The notes below the pieces were generated by a model. The model did no database searches. It saw only the letters and a list, made by a program, of their open reading frames with translations, and was not told the origin of the DNA. A program made the translations under genes and the position numbers. From Streptomyces sp. HD (lineage in GTDB: Bacteria; Actinomycetota; Actinomycetes; Streptomycetales; Streptomycetaceae): a stretch of 64,000 nucleotides of DNA. Positions within the stretch are counted from its first letter, which is position 1, and each line of letters begins with the position of its first letter. Of the stretch, positions 15,886-24,638 are shown one piece after another. The DNA is taken from positions 116,953 through 180,952 of the forward strand of contig NZ_JAQMYP010000014.1 in NCBI RefSeq assembly GCF_028369295.1, read 5' to 3'.

Positions 15886-18576
15886 TCAGCCTGACGGTCC
15901 GCCGAAGATGCCTCCGTTGCCGTTGGCATTGCCGTTGCTGTTGCCGTCCGTGGATGTTTCCGTGGGCGTCGGCGACGAGGTCACGCCTCCGTCCGTGCCG
16001 CCGTTGTCCGAGCCTCCGATGTCATTGCACTGGAAGCCGAAACAGGTCTCGGTCGGCGTGGGCGTCGGCGAGGTCAGCGACTCGCTCGGCGTCGGGCTCG
16101 GAGACGGGCTGGACTCCTCGGTCTCGGTCGGCGTAGGAGCAGCCGTCGGGGTCGGGATGTCGTTGATGATCTCGCCGATGGGCTCCGGGACCGGGAACGG
16201 CTCCGGCTTCTTGCCCTTCAGCGCCTGCTCCATGTAGTCGTGCCAGATCAGGGACGGGAACGAGGCACCGTGGATCTTCTTCTGGCCGCCCGTGCCGTAC
16301 ATCTCCAGGAACTCGCGGTTCTGGTTCTTCTCGTTGTCGTCCAGCCTGAACATCGAGATCGCAGTGGACAGCTGCGGGGTGTAGCCCACGAACCAGGCGG
16401 AGCGGTTGCCGTCGGTCGTACCGGTCTTGCCGGCCACCTCCCGGCCGGTGAGCTGGGCGTTGGTACCCGTACCCCGCTCGACCACAGTCTTCAGGACGTC
16501 CGTGACGTTGTCGGCCACCTGTGCGGTGAAGGCATTCTTGGTCACGGTCTCGTGGGTGTAGACCTCGCCGTCCTTGTCGGTGACCTTCTCGACCGAGAAC
16601 GGGGAGCGCTGCTTTCCGCTGGTGGCGAAGGTGGCGTACGCACCCGCCATACGGATGGCACTGGGCTGAGACGTACCGATGGAGAAGGACGGGTAGTCGG
16701 TACCGGTCAGGCTGCTCTCCAGGACGCCGGCGTCCACGGCCGCCTCCTTCACCTTGTCCAGCCCGACGTCCATGCCGAGCTGCACGAAGGCGGAGTTCAC
16801 CGACTCCCTCATCGCCTCACGAAGGTCGATCTTGTACTGCGGGGGACTGCCGAGTGACTGATCGCCGTCATTGACCTGGTTCCACTCCTCCCCCTTCTCG
16901 TTGCGCCAGATGTCGCCCTTGTAGTCCCTGATCTTGAGCTTGTTCTTGCCGCTGTACAGGCTCTTCGGGGAGACCTTGGTGCGTTCGTCCTGAGCCTGGT
17001 CCGGACCGAGGTTCTTGTCCCGCACACCCCACTTCATCGCCGCCGCGAGCACGAATGGCTTGAACGTCGAACCGACCTGAGCACCCGTCTCGTTGGCGTT
17101 GTTGGTGAAGTGCTTCGTCGCGTCCTCACCGCCGTAGATGGCCTCGATGGCTCCTGTTGCCGGACTCACCGAAGCCCCGCCGAACTGGACGTGGGTGTCC
17201 GTCTCCGGGCGCTCCTTGGGCTTGATACTCGCCTTCTGGACCTTCTTCACCGCCTTCTCAAGCTCATTGACCTTCTTCTTGTCGAAGGTCGTGTAGATCG
17301 AGAGGCCGCCGTCCCGCAGCTTCTGCTCGGTGATCCCGGTGTCCTTGCTGTTGTTGACCAGGTAGCTGTTGGCAAGGTCAACGAGATAACCGACCTGGCC
17401 GCTGAGAGCGGTGTTGAAGCGCGGGTTCTTCCAGTTGGGCAGCTTGGTGTATTTGGCTCGCACGTCGGGGCTCAGATGCCCGTACTCGACCATCTTGTCA
17501 AGGGTGTCCTGCATCTGAACCAGGGCCCGCTTGCTGTTGGCCTGGGCACTGGCCTTCGCGTCGATGGAGGGGGAACCCGCCGGGTCGTAGTACGTGGCGC
17601 CCTTGAGCATGGCCGCCAGGAAGGCGCACTCGCCCTCGTTGAGCTTGATGGCGTCCTTGTTGAAGTACGCCCGTGCGGCGGCCTGGATCCCGTATGCGTT
17701 ACGCCCGTAATAGGCGGAGTTCAGGTAGCCGGCCATGATGTCGTCCTTCGACACCGTGGTGCCCACCTTGACCGAGATGAAGATCTCCTTGAACTTACGC
17801 GAGATCGTCTGCGACTGGTCTCCCAGCCTCGCGTTCTTCACGTACTGCTGGGTGATGGTGGAGCCACCCTGCGTCTCGCCACCGGTGGCCATGTTGAACA
17901 CGGCGCGGGCGATGCCCTTGGGGTCGATGCCGCTGTCGGAGTAGAAGGTCTTGTTCTCCTGCGAGATCACGGCGTTCTGCATCGCCTTGGGGATCTGCGA
18001 CAGGTTCACGATCTGCCGGTTCGTCTCACCGCCGGTGGAGACCATCTCGGACTTGTCGGACCAGTAGTAGACGTTGTTCTGCGCCTTGGCGGTCTCGTCG
18101 ATCTGAGGGACACCCACCATGGCGTAACCGATACCGGCCACGGCCACCAGGCTCCCCAGGAAGGCGAGGAAGAGGCCCGACACGAGCTTCCACGACGGCA
18201 CCCAGCGCCTGACGCCGTACTTGCCGGCGCGCGGATAGTCGATGAAGCGCTTCTTCCCAGGGGGAGCGGTCCGCCCACGGCCCCTCCCGGGACCGTGGGG
18301 CCCGCCCGGAGCGCCACGCTGGCCGCTCCGGCCCGGTTCGGCCGCTCTACGGCGGCCCCCACTTCTCTGGGCCGCGCGTCGTGCCTCGGCGCGGCCGCCG
18401 TACTGACGTTCCTCGCCTCCCGAACCGGCGGGTCCCGACCCATACGAGTCGGAAGGAGATCCGGTGGCGCCTCGCGGTGCCGCTCGGCGGCCGGAGGACG
18501 AGCCGGACTGGCCGCGTCGGGCCGCGGCACGTCCGCCTCCCTGCGGCTGCGGCGGTTTGCGACGGTGCTCGCTCAT
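15886..18576 (-). CDS. Bifunctional class A penicillin-binding protein
   Basis: About 896 residues. A basic, Pro/Arg-rich cytoplasmic tail (about 130 residues) leads into one membrane segment (LVSGLFLAFLGSLVAVAGIGY). The GT51 glycosyltransferase follows (QENKTFYSDSGID, GGSTITQQYVKN), then the transpeptidase with STFK, SVN and KTGTTDG. The C-terminus is a Ser/Thr/Pro tail with one Cys pair (CFGFQC), then an Asn/Gly-rich end. It polymerises lipid II and cross-links peptidoglycan outside the membrane. The ATG at 18576 (MSEHRRKPPQ) follows GAGGAG; upstream in-frame sequence is not protein-like. Confidence 0.95.
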   Translation of the reverse strand: MSEHRRKPPQPQGGGRAAARRGQSGSSSGRRAAPRGATGSPSDSYGSGPAGSGGEERQYGGRAEARRAAQRSGGRRRAAEPGRSGQRGAPGGPHGPGRGRGRTAPPGKKRFIDYPRAGKYGVRRWVPSWKLVSGLFLAFLGSLVAVAGIGYAMVGVPQIDETAKAQNNVYYWSDKSEMVSTGGETNRQIVNLSQIPKAMQNAVISQENKTFYSDSGIDPKGIARAVFNMATGGETQGGSTITQQYVKNARLGDQSQTISRKFKEIFISVKVGTTVSKDDIMAGYLNSAYYGRNAYGIQAAARAYFNKDAIKLNEGECAFLAAMLKGATYYDPAGSPSIDAKASAQANSKRALVQMQDTLDKMVEYGHLSPDVRAKYTKLPNWKNPRFNTALSGQVGYLVDLANSYLVNNSKDTGITEQKLRDGGLSIYTTFDKKKVNELEKAVKKVQKASIKPKERPETDTHVQFGGASVSPATGAIEAIYGGEDATKHFTNNANETGAQVGSTFKPFVLAAAMKWGVRDKNLGPDQAQDERTKVSPKSLYSGKNKLKIRDYKGDIWRNEKGEEWNQVNDGDQSLGSPPQYKIDLREAMRESVNSAFVQLGMDVGLDKVKEAAVDAGVLESSLTGTDYPSFSIGTSQPSAIRMAGAYATFATSGKQRSPFSVEKVTDKDGEVYTHETVTKNAFTAQVADNVTDVLKTVVERGTGTNAQLTGREVAGKTGTTDGNRSAWFVGYTPQLSTAISMFRLDDNEKNQNREFLEMYGTGGQKKIHGASFPSLIWHDYMEQALKGKKPEPFPVPEPIGEIINDIPTPTAAPTPTETEESSPSPSPTPSESLTSPTPTPTETCFGFQCNDIGGSDNGGTDGGVTSSPTPTETSTDGNSNGNANGNGGIFGGPSG

Positions 18577-18928
18577 CGAACGACTACTCCTCGGGCCGGC
18601 GCACCCCTGCGCGCCTGGCAACGGCGGCTGTTTTCCGGTCCCCCCGAAGTACGGATGCGGTCGGTTCCGCATTCACCCGTACTGCACCAAGGACAACGAC
18701 GCCCTCATGGGCCGCTCGGTTCCCGGTGATGTGCATGGCGCACAGACTACGCACCGTCAAAGTGCACCGAGCCCCGAACTTCACCCCAAATCGGGCAACC
18801 CGCTCCACATGAATCGTTGATGTGATCCCGTTCACCGTTCCCCCACTTGTCGCGTCCGGAAGGTCGTTCTATCGTCGTGATGTATCGAGTCGATACATCA
18901 GCGCGGCATACGACGAGGAGGCGAGGGG
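18577..18928. other. Divergent promoter region between PBP and padR
   Basis: A 352-bp gap with no gene. Apart from the PadR-type operator at 18878-18900 nothing else stands out. The region just left of it is less GC-rich and probably carries promoters for both directions. Confidence 0.6.
18878..18900. promoter_or_regulatory. PadR-type operator
   Basis: TGATGTATCG (18878-18887), AGT, CGATACATCA (18891-18900) form a perfect 10-bp inverted repeat 29 bases upstream of the padR start. It resembles the ATGTATCGANTCGATACAT class bound by PadR proteins and is placed for autoregulation. Confidence 0.8.
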
Positions 18929-19612
18929 ATGAGCCGACGTTCCGGGATCCTTGAGTTCGCCGTTCTCGGACTGCTGCGCGAGTCCCCGATGCACGGCTAC
19001 GAGCTGCGCAAACGACTCAATACATCGCTCGGCGTGTTCCGTGCATTCAGCTACGGCACGCTCTATCCCTGCCTCAAGACGCTGGTCGCCAACGGCTGGT
19101 TGATCGAGGAACCGGGGAACACCACCGAGGACGCTCTTGCCGCACCACTCGCGGGGCGTCGCGCCAAAATCGTCTACCGGTTGACGGCAGAAGGTAAGGA
19201 GCACTTCGAGGAGCTGCTCTCGCAGACGGGGCCCGACGCGTACGAGGACGAGCACTTCGCTGCCCGATTTGCTTTCTTCGGACGCACGCCACAGGACGTA
19301 CGTATGCGCGTGCTGGAGGGCCGTCGCAGCCGGCTGGAGGAGCGCCTGGAGAAGATGCGCGCCTCCCTGGCTCGCACCCGGGAGCGCCTCGACGACTACA
19401 CGCTTGAGCTCCAGCGCCACGGGATGGAGTCCGTGGAGCGCGAAGTGCGCTGGCTGAACGAGCTCATCGAGAGCGAGCGGGCCGGGCGGGACCTGAAGGG
19501 TTCCGCCTCCGGGGGGTCCGACTCGCGGGACACCACATCTGGAGCGCCGGGCGGCCTGCCCCGGCCGGGGGACGCCCCCCGGCCGGATACGCCCGACGAC
19601 ACCGCCACGTGA
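18929..19612 (+). CDS. PadR family transcriptional regulator
   Basis: A 227-residue protein. The PadR winged helix covers residues 5-90 (ILEFAVLGLLRESPMHGYEL, FSYGTLYPCLKTLVANGWL), followed by a C-terminal coiled helix (RRSRLEERLEKMRASLARTRE) for dimerisation and a disordered Gly/Pro tail. It should bind the inverted repeat at 18878-18900 and repress its own gene and probably ino1, whose start lies only 44 bases after the padR stop. The ATG follows GAGGCGAGGGG. Confidence 0.92.
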   Translation: MSRRSGILEFAVLGLLRESPMHGYELRKRLNTSLGVFRAFSYGTLYPCLKTLVANGWLIEEPGNTTEDALAAPLAGRRAKIVYRLTAEGKEHFEELLSQTGPDAYEDEHFAARFAFFGRTPQDVRMRVLEGRRSRLEERLEKMRASLARTRERLDDYTLELQRHGMESVEREVRWLNELIESERAGRDLKGSASGGSDSRDTTSGAPGGLPRPGDAPRPDTPDDTAT

Positions 19613-19656
19613 GCGCCCACTCAGGGCCTCACTCGTACACACAGGGAGCAACCGGA

Positions 19657-20739
19657 ATGGGTTCGGTTCGCGTAGCCGTCGTAGGCGTGGGCAACTGCGC
19701 CGCGTCGCTGGTTCAGGGAGTCGAGTACTACAAGGACGCCGACCCGGCGTCGAAGGTCCCCGGCCTCATGCACGTGCAGTTCGGCGAGTACCACGTCCGG
19801 GACGTCGAGTTCGTCGCCGCCTTCGATGTCGACGCGAAGAAGGTCGGCCTCGACCTCGCCGACGCCATCGGCGCCAGCGAGAACAACACCATCAAGATCT
19901 GCGATGTGCCGCGCACCGGCGTGACCGTCCAGCGCGGCCACACCCTCGACGGCCTCGGCAAGTACTACCGCGAGACCATCGAGGAGTCCGCCGAGGCCCC
20001 GGTCGACGTCGTCCAGATCCTCAAGGACAAGCAGGTCGACGTCCTCGTCTGCTACCTGCCCGTCGGCTCCGAGGACGCGGCGAAGTTCTACGCCCAGTGC
20101 GCCATCGACGCCAAGGTCGCCTTCGTCAACGCCCTGCCGGTCTTCATCGCCGGTACGAAGGAGTGGGCGGACAAGTTCACCGAGGCGGGCGTCCCGATCG
20201 TCGGCGACGACATTAAGTCCCAGGTCGGCGCCACCATCACGCACCGCGTCATGGCGAAGCTGTTCGAGGACCGCGGCGTCATCCTGGACCGCACGATGCA
20301 GCTGAACGTCGGCGGCAACATGGACTTCAAGAACATGCTGGAGCGCGACCGCCTGGAGTCCAAGAAGATCTCCAAGACGCAGGCCGTCACGTCCCAGATC
20401 CCCGACCGCGAGCTCGGCGAGAAGAACGTCCACATCGGCCCGTCCGACTACGTCGCCTGGCTCGACGACCGCAAGTGGGCCTACGTCCGCCTCGAAGGCC
20501 GCGCCTTCGGCGACGTCCCGCTGAACCTGGAGTACAAGCTTGAGGTCTGGGACTCCCCGAACTCCGCAGGCGTCATCATCGACGCCCTGCGCGCCGCGAA
20601 GATCGCCAAGGACCGCGGCATCGGCGGCCCGATCCTGTCCGCGTCCTCCTACTTCATGAAGTCCCCGCCGGTCCAGTACTTCGACGACGTGGCCCGCGAG
20701 AACGTCGAGAAGTTCATCAAGGGCGAAGTCGAGCGCTAG
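19657..20739 (+). CDS. ino1: Inositol-3-phosphate synthase
   Basis: A 360-residue short actinobacterial form that converts glucose 6-phosphate to 1L-myo-inositol 1-phosphate using NAD+. This is the first step to mycothiol and to inositol phospholipids. Visible features are the Rossmann start VRVAVVGVGNCAASLVQG and the catalytic-domain stretch GGNMDFKNMLERDRLESKK. The ATG at 19657 follows AGGGAG. It lies immediately behind padR, so the two are probably one transcript, and it ends at a hairpin at 20804-20835. Confidence 0.96.
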   Translation: MGSVRVAVVGVGNCAASLVQGVEYYKDADPASKVPGLMHVQFGEYHVRDVEFVAAFDVDAKKVGLDLADAIGASENNTIKICDVPRTGVTVQRGHTLDGLGKYYRETIEESAEAPVDVVQILKDKQVDVLVCYLPVGSEDAAKFYAQCAIDAKVAFVNALPVFIAGTKEWADKFTEAGVPIVGDDIKSQVGATITHRVMAKLFEDRGVILDRTMQLNVGGNMDFKNMLERDRLESKKISKTQAVTSQIPDRELGEKNVHIGPSDYVAWLDDRKWAYVRLEGRAFGDVPLNLEYKLEVWDSPNSAGVIIDALRAAKIAKDRGIGGPILSASSYFMKSPPVQYFDDVARENVEKFIKGEVER

Positions 20740-20803
20740 CAAGACCAGTTGCCGCGCACCGAGCACGAAGCGCCGCACCAGAACGCTCCTGCCAGAGCTG
20801 CCG

Positions 20804-20835
20804 AGGGTCCCCGGGTTGTACCGCCCGGGGACCCT
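20804..20835 (+). terminator. ino1 terminator
   Basis: AGGGTCCCCGGG (20804-20815) pairs with CCCGGGGACCCT (20824-20835), followed by TCCC. Loop of 8 bases. It lies 64 bases past the ino1 stop. Confidence 0.85.
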
Positions 20836-20858
20836 TCCCGTGTGTGAGGCTGTGCCCC

Positions 20859-22136
20859 ATGTCCGTCGTACGCGACCTGCGGGTCCTGCTGCGCTTCCGG
20901 AACTTCCGGCGCCTGCTCGTCGTACGCCTGCTCTCACAGGGCGCCGACGGCGTCTACCAGACCGCGCTCGCCACGTACGTCGTCTTCTCCCCGGAGAAAC
21001 AGACCTCGGCCACCGCGATCGCCTCCGCGATGGCGGTGCTCCTCCTGCCGTACTCCCTGGTGGGCCCCTTCTCCGGCGTCCTGCTGGACCGCTGGCGCCG
21101 CCGCCAGGTCCTTCTGTACGGCAGTCTGCTGCGCACCGTCCTGGCCTCGGCGACCGCCGCCCTGATCGTCACCCAGGTTCCGGACTGGCTCTTCTACGTG
21201 TCCGCCCTGTGCGTCACCGCCGTCAACCGCTTCGTTCTGTCCGGCCTGTCCGCCGCACTGCCCCGCGTGGTCGACGAGGAGCGGCTCGTCATCGCCAACT
21301 CCCTCTCCCCGACCGCCGGCACACTCGCCGCGATCGTGGGCGCCGGCCTGGCCTTCCTCGTACGGCTCGTGGTCTGGGACTCCGATGCCGCCGTGGTCCT
21401 CCTCGGAGCCGTCCTGTACCTGTGCGCGGGCCTGGCGTCGCTGCGCATGACACCGGAACTACTCGGCCCCGATCGCGACTTGGTGCAACCGCGCCTCGCG
21501 GCGGCCCTCTCCGGCACCGCGCGCGATCTGGCGGCGGGGGTGCGGCATCTCGCCGCTCCGCAGCGCCGGGAGGCCGCCTGGGCGCTGTTCTCCATGACTC
21601 TGATGCGCTTCTGCTACGGCGCCCTGCTGGTCATGCTGCTGATGCTCTGCCGCTACGCCTTCTCCTCCAACGCCGATGACGGACTCGCCCTGCTGGGGCT
21701 GGCGTTGGCCGTCTCCGGCGCCGGATTCTTCGCCGCTGCAGTGGCAACCCCCTGGTCGGCGGGGCGGCTTGGCGCCGGCCGCTGGATCGTGGTGTGCGCG
21801 GCGGCAGCGGCGATCCTCGTGCCGGCGCTGGGTCTCCCGTTCGCCACAACTCCCATGCTGGTGGCGGCATTCGTCCTCGGCCTGATGACACAGGGGGCGA
21901 AAATCGCGACGGACACGATCGTGCAGACCTCGGTCGAGGACGGCTTCCGCGGCCGGATCTTCTCCGTCTACGACGTGCTGTTCAACGTCGCGTTCGTCAG
22001 TGCTGCCGGAGTGGCCGCGCTGGTACTGCCGCCGGACGGCCGCTCGGGACCGCTCGTGGTCACGGTCGCCGTTATCTACGCGGTAGTTGCGGTGGCTATG
22101 GCCCGCTTTGAGTACCGCTCTGTGTCACATCAATGA
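20859..22136 (+). CDS. MFS transporter
   Basis: About 425 residues, 12 hydrophobic segments in two halves. LLSQGADGVYQTALATYVVF begins the first half and the loop LLDRWRRRQVLLYGS is MFS motif A. The substrate is unknown. The ATG at 20859 (MSVVRDLRVLLRFRNFRRLL) is chosen because the basic, amphipathic N-terminus fits the family; an upstream ATG adds only 5 residues. It stands alone between ino1 and the LppU gene, as in S. coelicolor. Confidence 0.88.
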   Translation: MSVVRDLRVLLRFRNFRRLLVVRLLSQGADGVYQTALATYVVFSPEKQTSATAIASAMAVLLLPYSLVGPFSGVLLDRWRRRQVLLYGSLLRTVLASATAALIVTQVPDWLFYVSALCVTAVNRFVLSGLSAALPRVVDEERLVIANSLSPTAGTLAAIVGAGLAFLVRLVVWDSDAAVVLLGAVLYLCAGLASLRMTPELLGPDRDLVQPRLAAALSGTARDLAAGVRHLAAPQRREAAWALFSMTLMRFCYGALLVMLLMLCRYAFSSNADDGLALLGLALAVSGAGFFAAAVATPWSAGRLGAGRWIVVCAAAAAILVPALGLPFATTPMLVAAFVLGLMTQGAKIATDTIVQTSVEDGFRGRIFSVYDVLFNVAFVSAAGVAALVLPPDGRSGPLVVTVAVIYAVVAVAMARFEYRSVSHQ

Positions 22137-22247
22137 CACAGAGCCACTCCCGGGTGAGGAGTTGTCAGTGGGGCCCGGTAGCTTACGTGGGTCTTATTTC
22201 GCGCCAATGTTCGCGATCACACAGCCATGTTCTAGGGGGACCCCCAA

Positions 22248-22781
22248 GTGACAACTCCGCCGCCCCAGGGCAACCCGTTCGCCCAGGGCCAGAACCCGTA
22301 CGGACAGGGGCAGCAGCCCTACGGCCAGCCCCAGGGCCAGGCCCCGTACCCGCCCCAGGGCGGCTACCCGCAGCAGCCGGGCCAGCCGGGATTCCCGCCG
22401 CAGGGCGGGGCGCCGTATGCCCCGGTTCCGCCGCAGCAGCCTGGCCGCAGGTTCAGCTTCAAGAAGATCAAGAACATCGCCATCGTCGTGATCGCCGGCA
22501 TCATGATGATCGTCGGCTACATAATCAGCCTGGACGATGCCGAGAACGCCGCGGTGGGCGACTGCCTGAAGTCCGCCTCAACGGCGACGGCCTCGAAGCC
22601 CCGTATGGAGGTCGTGGACTGCTCCTCCTCCGAGGCCGAGGCCAAGGTGCTCAAGAAGATCGACGGAACCTACACCTCGATCACCGCCGAGAGCGAGTGC
22701 CGCAAGGTCAGTGGCGCCACCAGCTTCTACGCCCAGACCGGCGACGGCGACAACTTCCTGCTGTGCCTCTCGGCTGTCTGA
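22248..22781 (+). CDS. LppU/SCO3897 family membrane-anchored protein
   Basis: A 177-residue protein starting at GTG. Residues 1-65 are Pro/Gln/Gly-rich low complexity (QGNPYGQ-like repeats). One membrane segment (IAIVVIAGIMMIVGYIISL) and then an extracytoplasmic domain of about 90 residues follow, with four cysteines (GDCL, DCSS, ECRK, LLCL). The pattern and place match the LppU/SCO3897 family, whose function is not known. Two parS palindromes follow the gene. Confidence 0.85.
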   Translation: MTTPPPQGNPFAQGQNPYGQGQQPYGQPQGQAPYPPQGGYPQQPGQPGFPPQGGAPYAPVPPQQPGRRFSFKKIKNIAIVVIAGIMMIVGYIISLDDAENAAVGDCLKSASTATASKPRMEVVDCSSSEAEAKVLKKIDGTYTSITAESECRKVSGATSFYAQTGDGDNFLLCLSAV

Positions 22782-22794
22782 TCTGACCTCTCCG

Positions 22795-22838
22795 CGCATC
22801 GAGGGCTGTGTTTCACGTGAAACACAGCCCTCGATGCG
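22795..22838. terminator. 44-bp perfect palindrome with parS at its centre
   Basis: The arms 22795-22816 and 22817-22838 are exact reverse complements (outer part CGCATCGAGGGCTGT). parS occupies 22810-22823. Lying just past a rightward gene and facing a leftward one, it should act as a bidirectional terminator. Confidence 0.75.
22810..22823. promoter_or_regulatory. parS site 7
   Basis: Exact GTTTCACGTGAAAC at the centre of a 44-bp palindrome. Confidence 0.96.
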
Positions 22839-22856
22839 TACCGCTCTCTATGTAAT

Positions 22857-22888
22857 CGGGGTCATGTTTCACGTGAAACATGACCCCG
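22857..22888. terminator. 32-bp perfect palindrome with parS at its centre
   Basis: The arms 22857-22872 and 22873-22888 are exact reverse complements (outer part CGGGGTCAT). It stands 13 bases from the stop of the leftward cca gene, so it is a likely cca terminator. Confidence 0.7.
22866..22879. promoter_or_regulatory. parS site 8
   Basis: Exact GTTTCACGTGAAAC at the centre of a 32-bp palindrome, 56 bases from site 7. Confidence 0.96.
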
Positions 22889-22901
22889 TTCCACGACCGC
22901 T

Positions 22902-24368
22902 TCAGCTCTGCTCGGCCCACCACTCCTTGAGCGCGGCCACCGCCTCGTCATGTTCCATCGGCCCGTTCTCCAGCCGCAGCTCAAGCATGTGCTTGTACGC
23001 ACGACCGATGACCGGGCCAGGACCGATGCCGAGAACCTCCATGATCTGGTTGCCGTCGAGGTCGGGGCGGATGGAGTCCAGTTCCTCCTGCTCCTGGAGC
23101 TGGGCGATCCGCTCCTCCAGGCCGTCGTAAGCGCGGGACAGCGTGGCCGCCTTGCGCTTGTTCCGCGTGGTGCAGTCGGAGCGGGTCAGCTTGTGGAGTC
23201 GGTCAAGGAGCGGACCGGCGTCACGGACGTAGCGGCGGACAGCGGAGTCCGTCCACTCTCCCGTGCCGTAGCCGTGGAAACGCAGGTGAAGCTCGACCAG
23301 ACGTGAGACGTCCCTCACCAGCTCGTTGGAGTACTTGAGCGCCGTCATGCGCTTCTTGGTCATCTTCGCGCCGACCACCTCGTGGTGATGGAACGAGACC
23401 CGGCCGTCATTCTCGAAGCGACGGGTACGCGGCTTGCCGATGTCGTGCAGCAGCGCGGCCAGCCGGAGAGTCAGATCGGGACCGTTCTCCTCCAGAGCCA
23501 TCGCCTGCTCCAGGACGATCAGCGTGTGCTCGTAGACGTCCTTGTGCCGGTGGTGCTCGTCACGCTCCAGCCGGAGGGCCGGCAGCTCGGGCAGCACATG
23601 TTCGGCGAGCCCGGTGTCGACCAGCAGCGTCAGGCCCTTGCGCGGGTGAGCGGAGAGAACGAGCTTGTTCAGCTCCTCCCGAACCCGCTCCGCCGAGACG
23701 ATCTCGATACGCCCGGCCATCTCCGTCATGGCCGTCACCACCTCGGGAGCCACCTCGAAGTCGAGCTGCGCCGCGAAGCGTGCCGCCCGCATCATGCGCA
23801 GCGGGTCGTCCGAGAACGACTCCTCCGGGGTGCCCGGCGTGCGCAGCACACGCTCCGCGAGGTCCTCCAGCCCGCCGTGCGGGTCGACGAACTCCTTCTC
23901 CGGCAGCGCGACGGCCATCGCGTTGACCGTGAAGTCGCGCCGGACGAGGTCCTCCTCGATGGAGTCGCCATACGACACCTCGGGCTTGCGCGAGGTCCGG
24001 TCGTACGCCTCCGAGCGGTAGGTCGTCACCTCGATCTCAAAGCATCGATCAACGTCTCCGACGCGGGCGTTCTTCTGGGCACCGACCGTGCCGAAGGCGA
24101 TCCCGACGTCCCACACCGCGTCGGCCCATGGACGGACGATCTTCAGTACGTCCTCGGGGCGGGCGTCGGTCGTGAAGTCCAGGTCGTTGCCGAGCCGGCC
24201 GAGCAGCGCGTCCCGGACCGATCCGCCGACCAGGGCGAGTGAGAACCCGGCATCCTGGAATCGGCGGGCGAGGTCGTCGGCGACAGGGGCGACCCGCAGC
24301 AGTTCGCTCACCGCGCGGTGCTGCACCTGACTCAGGGCACTGGGCTTGTCTTCGTTGGCGTTCGGCAC
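22902..24368 (-). CDS. cca: CCA tRNA nucleotidyltransferase
   Basis: A 488-residue class II tRNA nucleotidyltransferase/poly(A) polymerase. The head domain has GGSVRD and DLDFTTDA (catalytic Asp pair, about residues 56-75). An RNA-binding region follows, then an HD domain (LLHDIGKPRTR). It adds or repairs the 3' CCA of tRNAs, which matters here because neither tRNA in the window encodes a complete CCA. The GTG at 24368 (PNANEDKPSALSQVQHR) matches related proteins; upstream in-frame residues look non-coding. The mycobacterial pcnA gene holds the equivalent place. Confidence 0.95.
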   Translation of the reverse strand: MPNANEDKPSALSQVQHRAVSELLRVAPVADDLARRFQDAGFSLALVGGSVRDALLGRLGNDLDFTTDARPEDVLKIVRPWADAVWDVGIAFGTVGAQKNARVGDVDRCFEIEVTTYRSEAYDRTSRKPEVSYGDSIEEDLVRRDFTVNAMAVALPEKEFVDPHGGLEDLAERVLRTPGTPEESFSDDPLRMMRAARFAAQLDFEVAPEVVTAMTEMAGRIEIVSAERVREELNKLVLSAHPRKGLTLLVDTGLAEHVLPELPALRLERDEHHRHKDVYEHTLIVLEQAMALEENGPDLTLRLAALLHDIGKPRTRRFENDGRVSFHHHEVVGAKMTKKRMTALKYSNELVRDVSRLVELHLRFHGYGTGEWTDSAVRRYVRDAGPLLDRLHKLTRSDCTTRNKRKAATLSRAYDGLEERIAQLQEQEELDSIRPDLDGNQIMEVLGIGPGPVIGRAYKHMLELRLENGPMEHDEAVAALKEWWAEQS

Positions 24369-24638
24369 AACAGAAGAGGGTACGTGGCCACGGCGGCCAC
24401 GAGCGCCTCCATTAAACGTGCACACCGCGTGCACGGACACCTCTATCCATACGTGCACAAGGACTGCTCTTGAGGCACAGGGAAACGCTCCTCTTTATAC
24501 CTGCACATACGGGACAGTCCGATGGGTGCGGCCCGATCTTGTGGAGCACACCGCGGCACTTCCCCTCAGCGCGCATCGTTACCATGCGTGGACGCACATT
24601 CCGACGACCACTGACGACGACGAGGGACGGGCGAGCGC

